Assembly (NCBI RefSeq): GCF_000009265.1
Contig: NC_008380.1
Coordinates: 625,501 to 689,500, forward strand
Direction of reading: 5' to 3'
DNA from: Rhizobium johnstonii 3841
Lineage (GTDB): Bacteria > Pseudomonadota > Alphaproteobacteria > Rhizobiales > Rhizobiaceae
Length of the DNA stretch: 64,000 bases
This document shows, piece after piece, positions 1-9,200 of this stretch; the stretch's first letter is position 1, and every line of letters starts with the position of its first letter. The translations under genes and the position numbers were made by a program. The notes under the pieces were generated by a model. That model saw only the letters and a program-made list of their open reading frames with translations, had not been told where the DNA came from and made no database searches.

Positions 1-1991
1 AGCGCGGCCATATGCTCTCGCTCGGCCTTGCCCGCCTGCGCCGCCTTGCCCCCGGTCTCCAGACCATCGGCCTGTCGGCGACCGTCGCCGAACCGATGGA
101 TCTGCAGAAATGGCTGGTCGGCCAGGAAGAGGGTAGCGAACATCATGCCGGCCTCGTCGTCGTCGAAGGCGGCGCCAAGCCCGATATCTCGATCCTGTCG
201 ACCGAAGAGCGCATTCCCTGGTCCGGCCATTCCGCCCGATATGCCATCCCAGACGTCTACAACAAGCTTGTCGAACATCGCACGACGCTGCTCTTCGTCA
301 ACACCCGCAGCCAGGCGGAAATGCTTTTCCAGGCGCTCTGGACGATCAATGACGACAACCTGCCGATCGCGCTCCATCACGGCTCGCTCGATGTCGCCCA
401 GCGCCGCAAGGTCGAGGCGGCGATGGCCGAAAACCGGCTGCGCGCCGTCGTCGCCACCTCCACCCTCGATCTCGGCATCGACTGGGGCGATGTCGATCTC
501 GTCATCCATGTCGGCGCGCCGAAGGGCGCCTCGCGTCTTGCCCAGCGCATCGGTCGTGCCAACCACCGCATGGACGAGCCCTCGAAGGCGATCCTCGTGC
601 CTGCCAACCGTTTCGAGGTCATGGAGTGCCAGGCCGCTCTCGATGCCAATTATATCGGCGCGCAGGACACCCCGCCGGTCGGCCGCGGCGCGCTCGACGT
701 GCTTGCCCAGCACGTACTCGGCATGGCCTGCGCCGAACCTTTCGACATGCTGGAACTCTACGATGAAATCATCAGCGCCTCGCCCTATGCCGATCTGAGC
801 TGGGAGACCTTCGAGCGCATCGTCGATTTCGTCGCGACCGGCGGTTATGCGCTCCGCACCTATGAGCGTTACGCCCGTATCCGCAAAACTGCGGAGGGCC
901 GCTGGCGCGTCTCCAATCCGGCTGTCGCCCAGCAATATCGCCTCAACCTCGGCACCATCGTCGAAAGCCCGATGCTGAATATCCGCATGGTCAAGCGCGG
1001 CGAGGGCGGCAGGATCGGCCGCGGCGGCGCCACCCTCGGCAAGGTCGAGGAATATTTCCTCGAGCAAATGTCGCCGGGCGATACCTTCGTCTTCTCCGGC
1101 AAGGTGCTGCGCTTCGAGGGCATTCGCGAAAATGAGTGCCTAGCGTCGCAGGCCTTTTCGCTCGATCCGAAGATCCCCTCCTATAATGGCGGCAAGTTTC
1201 CGCTATCGACCTATCTCGCCGAGCAGGTGCGGGCGATGATCGCCGATCCCGATCGCTGGCGCCGGCTGCCGGATCAGGTGCGCGACTGGCTGTCGCTGCA
1301 GAACGACAAGTCGATGCTGCCGAAGCGTGACGAGTTCCTGATCGAAACCTTTCCGCGCGGCAGCCGCGGCTACATGGTCGCCTATCCCTTCGAAGGCCGT
1401 CTCGCCCACCAGACGCTCGGCATGCTGCTGACCCGCCGGCTGGAGCGGATAGGCACCAAGCCGCTCGGTTTCGTCGCCACCGATTATTCGCTTGCCATCT
1501 GGGGCCTCGAGGATATGGGGCTGATGATCCGCAATGGCCGGCTCAGCCTCTCCGACCTCTTCGACGAAGACATGCTCGGCGACGATCTCGAAGCCTGGCT
1601 GGACGAATCCTTCCTGTTGAAGCGCACCTTCCGCAATTGCGCCGTGATTGCAGGCTTGATCGAGCGCCGCCATCCGGGCAAGGAAAAGAGCGGCCGCCAG
1701 ATCACCGTCTCCGCCGATCTGATCTACGACGTGCTGCGCAGCCACGAACCTGATCACATCCTCCTGCAGGCGACGCGGCAGGATGCGGCAACGGGACTTT
1801 TGGATATTGGCCGTCTTGGCGATATGCTGAGGCGAATCAGGGGCCACATCACCCACCGCGCTCTCGACCATATTTCTCCGCTCGCCGTGCCGGTGATGCT
1901 GGAAATCGGACGCGAGGCGGTACCGGGCGAGGCTCATGATGCGCTGCTCGCCGAAGCGGCGGACGATCTGATCGCCGAAGCTCTGGCATGA
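1..1991 (+). CDS. Ligase-associated Lhr-like DEXH-box helicase, C-terminal part (5' end outside window)
   Basis: The reading frame is open from the first base of the window, so the N-terminal part with the Walker A motif lies upstream and the ATG at base 12 is internal. Visible SF2 helicase motifs are GLSATV (motif III) near the start, then a second RecA domain with ATSTLDLGIDWGDVD (motif V) and QRIGRANHR (motif VI), followed by a long Lhr-type C-terminal region. The family is the DEXH helicase of ligase-associated DNA-damage operons (ATP-dependent ligase, exonuclease, helicase, PdeM). The next gene, 21 bases on, is pdeM, which supports that assignment. Ligase and exonuclease would be expected upstream of the window. 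Confidence 0.93.
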   Translation, partial: RGHMLSLGLARLRRLAPGLQTIGLSATVAEPMDLQKWLVGQEEGSEHHAGLVVVEGGAKPDISILSTEERIPWSGHSARYAIPDVYNKLVEHRTTLLFVNTRSQAEMLFQALWTINDDNLPIALHHGSLDVAQRRKVEAAMAENRLRAVVATSTLDLGIDWGDVDLVIHVGAPKGASRLAQRIGRANHRMDEPSKAILVPANRFEVMECQAALDANYIGAQDTPPVGRGALDVLAQHVLGMACAEPFDMLELYDEIISASPYADLSWETFERIVDFVATGGYALRTYERYARIRKTAEGRWRVSNPAVAQQYRLNLGTIVESPMLNIRMVKRGEGGRIGRGGATLGKVEEYFLEQMSPGDTFVFSGKVLRFEGIRENECLASQAFSLDPKIPSYNGGKFPLSTYLAEQVRAMIADPDRWRRLPDQVRDWLSLQNDKSMLPKRDEFLIETFPRGSRGYMVAYPFEGRLAHQTLGMLLTRRLERIGTKPLGFVATDYSLAIWGLEDMGLMIRNGRLSLSDLFDEDMLGDDLEAWLDESFLLKRTFRNCAVIAGLIERRHPGKEKSGRQITVSADLIYDVLRSHEPDHILLQATRQDAATGLLDIGRLGDMLRRIRGHITHRALDHISPLAVPVMLEIGREAVPGEAHDALLAEAADDLIAEALA

Positions 1992-2012
1992 TGACGACTA
2001 GGAAAAAACACC

Positions 2013-2741
2013 GTGATGAACCGCCTGGCGCTGGCGCGCGACATATCGGGACTGGCCGCGACATCAGGCGTCGAAACGGCAGTCCATGGCATTGCCGCCG
2101 TCTGCGATCCGCTCGGCGCCCTCTATCTGCCGGATGCCGGCCTGCTCGTCGTTTCCGACCTGCATCTGGAAAAGGGCGCAGCCTTCGCCCGCCGCGGCAT
2201 GATGCTGCCGCCTTACGATACGCTGGCGACGCTGACCGTCCTTGCCGCCGTCATCTCGCGTTATGATCCGAAGCTCGTCATCTCGCTCGGCGACAATTTC
2301 CACGATCGCATCGGCTCCAAGCACCTGCCGGAGAATTTTCGCGCCCTGATCGTCGAGATGGCGCGCGGCCGCGAATGGATCTGGATCAATGGCAACCATG
2401 ATCCGGATGGCATTGTCGATCTGCCGGGCACATCTGCCGACGAGATGCATTATGCCGGCCTGACCTTCCGGCATGAGCCGAAGAACGGCTTGCAGATCGG
2501 CGAAATCGCCGGCCACCTGCACCCCTCGGCGACCGTCCGCCGCCGCGAGAAATCCGTCCGCCGTCCCTGCTTTGCCACCGACGGCGCCCGCCTGCTGATG
2601 CCGGCTTTCGGCCTCATGAGCGGCGGTCTGGATCTCGGTCATCAGGCGATGAAGGGCCTGTTCGACAAGGCTTTGCTGGTGGCGCACCTGTTGGGGCGGG
2701 ATCGGATTTATTCGGTCAGGTACGGGAATTTGTGGGGGTAG
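2013..2741 (+). CDS. pdeM: Ligase-associated DNA damage response endonuclease PdeM (calcineurin-like metallophosphoesterase)
   Basis: About 242 residues. Metallophosphoesterase motifs are in order: VVSDLHLEKG (DxH), SLGDNFHD (GDxxD-like), WINGNHDPD (GNHD) and GEIAGHLHP (GHxH), giving the two-metal site. Translation probably starts at GTG 2013 or ATG 2016 behind an AGGA at about 2000. It follows the helicase closely on the same strand and so is probably the last gene of the ligase-associated repair operon. It converges with the lipoprotein gene on the other strand, with only 32 bases between them. Confidence 0.92.
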   Translation: MMNRLALARDISGLAATSGVETAVHGIAAVCDPLGALYLPDAGLLVVSDLHLEKGAAFARRGMMLPPYDTLATLTVLAAVISRYDPKLVISLGDNFHDRIGSKHLPENFRALIVEMARGREWIWINGNHDPDGIVDLPGTSADEMHYAGLTFRHEPKNGLQIGEIAGHLHPSATVRRREKSVRRPCFATDGARLLMPAFGLMSGGLDLGHQAMKGLFDKALLVAHLLGRDRIYSVRYGNLWG

Positions 2742-2773
2742 TGCCCTTCATATTTGGACGGCACCACCTAAAC

Positions 2774-3355
2774 TCAATCGCACTCCTGCAGCTGCCGCTG
2801 ATACGTCCCTGCCATCCGCGCAAACTTCTGCGCCGTCTGCTGCAGTTGCCCGTTCGAGCGCCAGTCGCCGCGTTTGTATCCCGTCGGACCGGAATAATAG
2901 GCAAGGTAAAGATTATAGGCATCGTTCAGCGGAATGCCGGTCTCCACGCTGTTCTGATAGTGATACCAGCCGATGAAATCGATCGCGTCGGCGAAGTTCG
3001 CCCGCCGCGCCGTCCAGTTTCCCGTCTGTGACTGATAGTGATCCCAGGTCCCGTCGAGTGCCTGCGAATAGCCGTAGGCGGTCGAAGGCCGGGTCCAGGG
3101 AATGAAGCCGAACAGCTTGGTGCGTGGCGGCCGCGCATAGGGCTGGAAGCCGGATTCGGTATACATCGTCGCCATCAGGATCGGCACGGGCACGCCGTAT
3201 TTCTTCTCCGTCCGTTCGGCGGCACTCTGCCAGCTGGAGAAGAGCCCGTCGCGCTCGTCGAAGACGGCACAGATGTTCCTCGTCTGCTTCGGCGCCGTCG
3301 CGCAGCCGGCAAGCAGCGCGAGACCCACGGCCGTCAGAACGATACGAGTACGCAT
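2774..3355 (-). CDS. Lytic transglycosylase (SLT domain) lipoprotein
   Basis: 193 residues. The N-terminus is a lipoprotein signal with lipobox LAGC (Cys about residue 18), so the protein should be lipid-anchored in the envelope. The body is an SLT-type transglycosylase fold: MYTESGF carries the catalytic Glu, followed by AYGYSQAL and later YLAYYSGPTGYKRG. The family cleaves peptidoglycan glycan strands to anhydro-muropeptides. The start ATG has a GAGAGG upstream. It appears monocistronic. The exact lytic transglycosylase subfamily is not resolved. Confidence 0.88.
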   Translation of the reverse strand: MRTRIVLTAVGLALLAGCATAPKQTRNICAVFDERDGLFSSWQSAAERTEKKYGVPVPILMATMYTESGFQPYARPPRTKLFGFIPWTRPSTAYGYSQALDGTWDHYQSQTGNWTARRANFADAIDFIGWYHYQNSVETGIPLNDAYNLYLAYYSGPTGYKRGDWRSNGQLQQTAQKFARMAGTYQRQLQECD

Positions 3356-3498
3356 GACAAAACCTCTCGTTTCCGAGAGATTACTAACTCGTAAATGTTA
3401 AAAACCGGTTTTTAGTCGAATGCGAACTTCCCTGACTGCTTCCTTGTGCGGCCAGGGATCGATACCCTGGCCTGACCATCGGGACGCCATCCCATCCA

Positions 3499-4056
3499 CT
3501 ACGCTTTGACGGGCTCGTAGCGCAGGATCATCGCGCCGCCTTCCGTCGTCGAGGATTCGATGAGCTTCAGCGGCATCTGGCTCTCTGCCGGTTTGAAAAG
3601 CGGATTGCCGCCGCCGAGGATCACCGGCACCAGGCAAACCCTGATTTCGTCGATAAGGCCGGCTTTCAGCAGACTGTCGGCAAGCTCGGCGCTGCCGAAG
3701 ATCAAGATCGCCTTGCCATCCTCCTGCTTGAGCCTCGTCAATTCGGGGATCGGATCGCTGACGACGCGGGCATTGTTCCAGCCGGGCTCGCTCATCGTCC
3801 GCGACACGGCGATCTTGGCGATGCTGTTCATATAGGCCTTGATCTCACCTTCGCCCTCGGCGGTCGGCCAGTAGGCGGCCATGCCCTCATAGGTCTTGCG
3901 GCCAAACACCAGCAGATCGCTTTCCCTGCCGAACTGTTCGGCATAGCGCTGCAGCTCGGGTCCCCAGGCGAAATTGTGGAAGTCGATATCCCAAGGCTTC
4001 GTGCCTTCGAAATAGCCATCGAGCGTCATCAGGTTCCAGACGATAAGCTTTCTCAT
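3499..4056 (-). CDS. Dihydrofolate reductase family protein (RibD C-terminal-like)
   Basis: 185 residues from the preferred start at 4056. GGAGG lies directly against an ATG at 4062 and 6 bases before the ATG at 4056, so the second ATG has the proper spacing. MRKLIVWNLMTLDGYFEG is the typical N-terminus of small DHFR/RibD-C-like reductases, followed by LLVFGRKTYEGMAAYW and ILIFGSAELADSLLKAGLIDE. The fold binds NADPH; the substrate is unknown and housekeeping folate reduction is unlikely. A strong inverted repeat lies 33 bases upstream of the start, so the gene is probably controlled by a repressor that is not adjacent. Confidence 0.88.
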   Translation of the reverse strand: MRKLIVWNLMTLDGYFEGTKPWDIDFHNFAWGPELQRYAEQFGRESDLLVFGRKTYEGMAAYWPTAEGEGEIKAYMNSIAKIAVSRTMSEPGWNNARVVSDPIPELTRLKQEDGKAILIFGSAELADSLLKAGLIDEIRVCLVPVILGGGNPLFKPAESQMPLKLIESSTTEGGAMILRYEPVKA

Positions 4057-4088
4057 TTCCATCCTCCTTCTGGATTGCCAACCACCAA

Positions 4089-4113
4089 AACCGGTTGCGT
4101 TTAACAACTGGTT
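4089..4113. promoter_or_regulatory. Inverted repeat upstream of the DHFR-like gene (putative operator)
   Basis: Arms AACCGGTTG (4089-4097) and CAACTGGTT (4105-4113) are inverted with one mismatch and a 7-base spacer. The element lies 33 bases upstream of the start at 4056, a position suited to a dimeric repressor. No regulator gene is next to it, so the binding protein is unknown. Confidence 0.5.
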
Positions 4114-4257
4114 GAAAGTTAGGCAGACTGATAGCAAAATGCAAGCGGTTTTTTTGGAGTAGAACATTCGGGCAAACAGCTGTTCCTGCAGGCCTTCGCG
4201 CTCAGCGCCTTGCCGAGCCTATTTTCGGGAAGAAATTTTGAGCGCCTTGGCTGTGGA

Positions 4258-5061
4258 TCAGTCCTTGCGGAAGATCAGGCTGGCACCCCAGCCGGTGATC
4301 ACGGCGAGCAGCACGGCGGCAAAGCCGTAGAGGATCGGCTGCTCATGCGCAGCGTCGGTGATCGTCTGCTCGATGCCGGTCTTGATGACCCGCAGCGGCA
4401 GCGATTTCTCGGTCACGAAAAGCCCGCTCTTGAACAGATAGGCGCGCACGGTGTGCACGCCGTTCGGAATGTTTGCCGGCAAGCGCAGGCTCGCCTTGAA
4501 GAGGTTGGAGGAAACGAACCGCACGCCGCTCGGGTTGCGGTCGTAGAGCCCGCCACCCTGCTGCAGTCGCCGGAAGGCGTCGCGGAACTCGCCGAGATTG
4601 CTGCCGTCGCCGACGAAGCCGACCGGCGTCAGCGGAATGTGGTCGATGCCGATCCCCTGATCGGTCAGCTCGAGCGGTGTCGTCAGATCGTCGATCATGC
4701 GCGAGCTCGACATCGAATAGGAATGGGGCACCGCTTCGAAGGTCATCGAGCGGGTGTTCACCCAGATGCCGAAGACGCGTTCCTTCCTGCGCACCGTCGC
4801 ATCCTCACGCGGGCCCTCCAGCACCACGACCACGTCATATTGGCCGATGGCGAGCAGCAGCTGGTCGGTATTCGAGAGCGCCCCGAAGATGGTCAGATCC
4901 GCACCGTGGAAATCCGAGGTGATGGCGATTTCGCTGGTCGACGTGCCGATTTCCAACCCTTCACGCACGGCTTCCGTTGCTTGCCCCGGCAGCCACTGCG
5001 CTCCGGCAGAGGCCGGCAGCAGGCAAAGCAATGCGATGACAGCGGCAGCCAGGCGTATCAA
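4258..5061 (-). CDS. TIGR02186 family transmembrane protein, partner of TauE/SafE permease
   Basis: 267 residues starting at a TTG that overlaps the stop of the preceding permease by 4 bases (translational coupling). The N-terminus is a signal peptide ending at ASAGA-QW. The middle is a predicted periplasmic beta-rich domain, and a single membrane helix lies near the C-terminus (ILYGFAAVLLAVITGWGASLIF) before a short basic tail. This matches the alphaproteobacterial family usually found beside sulfite-exporter-type permeases. Its biochemical role is not established; the pairing suggests an accessory or periplasmic subunit of the exporter. Confidence 0.85.
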   Translation of the reverse strand: MIRLAAAVIALLCLLPASAGAQWLPGQATEAVREGLEIGTSTSEIAITSDFHGADLTIFGALSNTDQLLLAIGQYDVVVVLEGPREDATVRRKERVFGIWVNTRSMTFEAVPHSYSMSSSRMIDDLTTPLELTDQGIGIDHIPLTPVGFVGDGSNLGEFRDAFRRLQQGGGLYDRNPSGVRFVSSNLFKASLRLPANIPNGVHTVRAYLFKSGLFVTEKSLPLRVIKTGIEQTITDAAHEQPILYGFAAVLLAVITGWGASLIFRKD

Positions 5062-5981
5062 TTGCCCGCTCCCATCACCACCGAATAGACGTCGGCCGGC
5101 GTCACCACCAGAGCGATCGCAAGACGCACGCCGACGGCGAGCACCAGCAGGCCGAGCAGGGCGCGCAGCTGTTCGCCGCGCAGTTTTTGGCCGACGCGCA
5201 CGCCGTATTGTGCCCCGATGACACCCGCCACCATCAGGATGAAGGCGAGCACGATGTCGACGGAAAAGTTCGTCGCCGCCTGCACGATCGTCGTATAGGC
5301 GGTCACGAAGATGATCTGGAACAGCGAGGTGCCGACGACGACGTTGGTCGGGATACGCAGCAGGTAAATCATTGCCGGCACCATGATGAAGCCGCCGCCG
5401 ACACCCATGATCGAGGTGAGGATGCCGATCGCAAAGCCGAGCGCGACGATCGGAATGACGCTGAGAAAGATCTTCGATTTCTTGAAGCGCACCTTCAGCG
5501 GCAGTTTATGCACCCAGTGCTGGTGACCGGGCTTGCGCGGTGCGGGCGGCTCGTTGCGCGCTGCCCGCCGCATGGCGTTGACGCTTTCGAGCAGCATCAG
5601 TCCGCCGACGGTGCCGAGGAAGATGACATACATCAGCGAGATGATGAGATCGAGCTGGCCGATGGCGCGCAGTAAAGAGAAGATCCAGATGCCGACCGTC
5701 GCACCCGCAAGGCCGCCGACCAGCAGCACCGTGCCGAGCTTGACGTCGAGCGAGCCGCGCCGGAAATGCGTGATCGCGCCCGATATCGACGATGCCACAA
5801 CCTGGTTGGCGCCAGTCGCGACGGCAACGACGGGGGGAATGTTGTAGAAGATCAACAGCGGCGTGATGAGAAAACCGCCGCCGACGCCGAACATTCCAGA
5901 CAGGAATCCGACGGCCGCCCCCATGCCGAGAATGATGAAGATGTTCACCGACAATTCTGCGATGGGCAGATAGATTGTCAC
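5058..5981 (-). CDS. Sulfite exporter TauE/SafE family permease
   Basis: 307 residues, polytopic. Two related halves each carry the family glycine motif: GFLSGMFGVGGGFLITPLL in the first and GILTSIMGVGGGFIMVPAM in the second, separated by a basic cytoplasmic loop. The family moves sulfite, sulfoacetate or other organosulfur anions across the inner membrane; the substrate here is unknown. The start is GTG at 5981, with a GGGG about 8 bases upstream. It is the first gene of a two-gene operon with the TIGR02186 protein. Confidence 0.9.
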   Translation of the reverse strand: MTIYLPIAELSVNIFIILGMGAAVGFLSGMFGVGGGFLITPLLIFYNIPPVVAVATGANQVVASSISGAITHFRRGSLDVKLGTVLLVGGLAGATVGIWIFSLLRAIGQLDLIISLMYVIFLGTVGGLMLLESVNAMRRAARNEPPAPRKPGHQHWVHKLPLKVRFKKSKIFLSVIPIVALGFAIGILTSIMGVGGGFIMVPAMIYLLRIPTNVVVGTSLFQIIFVTAYTTIVQAATNFSVDIVLAFILMVAGVIGAQYGVRVGQKLRGEQLRALLGLLVLAVGVRLAIALVVTPADVYSVVMGAGN

Positions 5982-6208
5982 AGCCGACCCCGAATGATGA
6001 CCGCTCCTGCCGGGCGGTTTCTTGTCACGTCCCCGTTCGAATGCGCACCATACTGTGAAATCGTTGCCAGAGGCTTTCGATCGGCCCCGTGATTAGCCAT
6101 AGAGATTGACGGAGAGATCGGTGGCAGAGGATTCGCCGGATGCGCGGATCGATATGTCCGGGCATAATCCGGCTTTTTTCAGGTTTTGTGACAGGCGACG
6201 GCAAAATT

Positions 6209-6246
6209 GAAAAAAGCCTTGCGGCATAGTGCCGCCAGGCGTTTTT
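6209..6246 (-). terminator. Rho-independent terminator downstream of podJ
   Basis: Read on the minus strand, GCCTGGCGGCA and TGCCGCAAGGC form a stem with one mismatch around a TAG/CTA loop (6216-6240), followed by a run of six T (complement of 6210-6215). Five T on the other side (6242-6246) would let it work in both directions. It lies about 50 bases after the podJ stop codon. Confidence 0.75.
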
Positions 6247-6293
6247 CATCGCCCGCAATAGAGAGACACTCCTGCGTCGATGCGACGCGGGCC

Positions 6294-9200
6294 TCAGATT
6301 GCCTTGCTGCCCTGTTTGTTGCGTTCGAGCAGCGCCTTCACGGTCGCATCGGTCACCTTGCCGTCCGGCTCCTGCCCGACCGACTTCTGGAAGTTTTTGA
6401 TCGCGGTCACGGTCTTCGCGCCCATTTCGCCGTCCGGCACGCCGGCGTCGAAGCCGTTATTGTTGAGGATCGCCTGGATGTTGCGGATCGCCTTCTTCAT
6501 GTCGACGCTCGCCGTCTTGGCGCCGGTGCCGGCCCATTCGTCGGGGATGTCGATGGCGTTCGTGCGATGGTCGACCGGCTCCGCCTTCCAGAGATCGGCC
6601 TTGGCGCGCGCCCGTTCGAGCTGGTCGGGCTTCATGGCTTTGGCCACTTCGTCGCGCTTCTGCGCCGCATCCTTGTCGCCGCCCTTGGCGGCGATCGCAA
6701 ACCACTTGTAGGACTCTTCGAGATCCGCCGGAACCCCGTTGCCGCGCGCGCAGAGGATCGCCAGGTTGAACTGGCTGTCGGTGATGCCGAGGTTCGCAGC
6801 CTTGGTGAACCACGAGGCGGCCGTCGCATAATCCTGCTGGCCGAGCGCGCCGGAGGCGTAGAGCACGGCGAGATTGTGCATGGCGCTGGCATTGCCCTGG
6901 TTTGCCGCCTGCTCGTAAAAACCCTTCGCCTTGGCGATGTCGCGTTCGACGCCGTTGCCCTTTTCGTACATGCTGCCGAGGCGGTATTCGGCCGGCGCAA
7001 AGCCCTTGTCGGCCGCAAGCTGGTACCAGCTCGCCGCCTGCTTCTGATCGACCGTCATGCCGTTGCGGCCGTCCGAATAACGCGCGCCGATCTCGAACAG
7101 CGCCAGCGCATCGCCGCCGCTCGCCGCATCGGCAAGCGATTTCGGCTGGACGGTGTCGGGAACGGTGATGGCCGGTGCGGGTGCTGCCGCAGCCGGTGCG
7201 TTCGGAACGAAGCCCGATGTCTCCTGCGCCGCACCCGACGGACCGGGAGGGGCAAGGGTCGCAGCCCCTTCGCCGTCAAGCGGCGTCACGTCGGTCAGAT
7301 GCTCGCCGGCGTCAGGCGGGGTCGCTTCCGGCTGCGCCTGTTCGGCGACGGGCGGCGTGGCATCCGCTGCCGGAGCGGTCGTTCCGAGAGCGGCGGCATC
7401 CGGCTGGGCGGGTGTCGCGTCAGGCAAGGCCGGCGCCGGGTTTTCCGCGCCGGTCAGCGCCGAGACTTCTGCTGGCGGCTGCGGCGCGCGCTCGCCTGTT
7501 GTCAGCGTTCGGGCAAGCGGAAAGGCCATGATCGCGAGCAGCACGGCGCCGACCGCCAGCAGGATCGGCCGCCGGTAGCGCGAAAAGGCGCTGGTCTTGC
7601 CCGTCTTGTCGGAAGCCTTGCCGGCCTTGTCGGCATTCGCGCCTTTCTTCTCGGCCTTGCCGGCTGCCTGCTTCGGATTGGCATCCACCTCCATCGCGGC
7701 CGCCTGCGCCGCACGGCGCGCGGCAGCGATATAATCGGCGCGATCGGTTTCGCCGGCAGGTTTGCCGCGCGCCGCACTCTGGCTGGCGCGAACCCGTTCA
7801 AGGATCTTCTTCACGTCAGGCGCGCCCGAGCCCGGCTCGAGCAGTTCGTTTGCCGCATCCGTCGGCACCACGTCGGTGGGATCGATCGACGGCGCGGGGT
7901 CGATCATCGGCCGTTCGGTCGTCCGGCTCTCGGCCTTCTTGGCGGGCAGCAGCCGCTTGCCGAGGTTGGCGAGCAGGCTGGCCTTTGCCGGTGCCCGTGT
8001 CCCTGCCGATGTCGCTGCTGTCTCCGTCGTCCTGGTCGCGGCTTCGATGGCGATCGCGCTCGTTCCGCTCATGGCGTTGGTTTGTGCCGGGGCGGTGGCT
8101 TGTGCCGGGGCGGCAGCTTCGGCTGCGACCTCGGCCGTGCGGATAACAGGAGAAGCCTTCGCTGTCGGGGCAGCGGCCGGCGTCCTGTTCATGTCGGCTT
8201 CGGCCACCATCAACGCATAGGGATCGACATCGAAATCGACGTCGGCGATCGGCATCTGGGCGGCCGGCCGGCCGCGATCTCCCATGCCGTCGAGGCGGTC
8301 GGCGATATGCACCAGCGTCTCGTGCAGCGCCTGGAAAGTCTTGTGCGTACGCTCCTCGCTGTCGCGGCTGAGATCCTCGAGGTGGCGCAGATCCTCGGCC
8401 AGCGCCGTCAGCGCCGACATGTCGGCGGCGGGCATGACACCCTGTGGACCGCCATGGCGCGAATAGGCTTCGACGACGGCCTCTGCCGCCTGGCGTGCCG
8501 CCTCGATGATATATTCATCGCTCGTCGCCATATAGTCTTCGATCGCGCCCATGCGCTGGTCGAGTTCGGGGGGTATTACGGCGCTTTCGCGCGGCGCGCT
8601 CATCAGCGCCGACAGATGGGCAATCTGGTCTTCGAGGTTCTTCAGCGCGTGCGGATCGGTCGGCGCTGCCGATGTGCTCTCTTCGAGCCGGGCGGCAATG
8701 TCGCTCAGCCGTCCTTCGAGACGCAGGAAGGCGCTGTCGTCGACTACCGCGGCCGGCGCCTGCTGCTGATAGGCCATCTCGTCAATGCGCCGGGCGAGAT
8801 GGTCGAGCCGCTGCGCCAGCGCGTCGTTGACGGCGCCGTTCTCAAGCGCGTCGATCTTGCGGGAAATGTCGGAAAGCGTGCCGGTGAGGTCGGCCTGCGG
8901 CGCCGTCTCCTGCGTGCGCTCCAGCAGATAGGATAGATGTTCCAGCCGTTCGTCGAGCCGCGACGTCGCTTCCGCCTTCGTCAGCTCCTCGACGCGTCCC
9001 GTCAGCGCCTCCAGCCGCATCGCCAGCTCGTCGGCCGGGTTCACGCGGCTGGCCGCATCATGACTCATCAGGTCGATCTGGTCGGCGAGCGCCGCAAGCC
9101 GGCTTTCCAGCCGCTGCATCAGGCCCGGATCATTGGCAGTGGCCGTGCGCCCGCTTGCCGCAATCGCCCGGCTGATCTCGTCGAGCCGCATGTCCATGGC

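Noticed and set aside
6207..8936. 909-codon open frame on the plus strand opposite podJ
   Set aside because: It is the shadow of the podJ coding strand in GC-rich DNA; the product is Arg/Gly-rich without any motif, and podJ explains the region.
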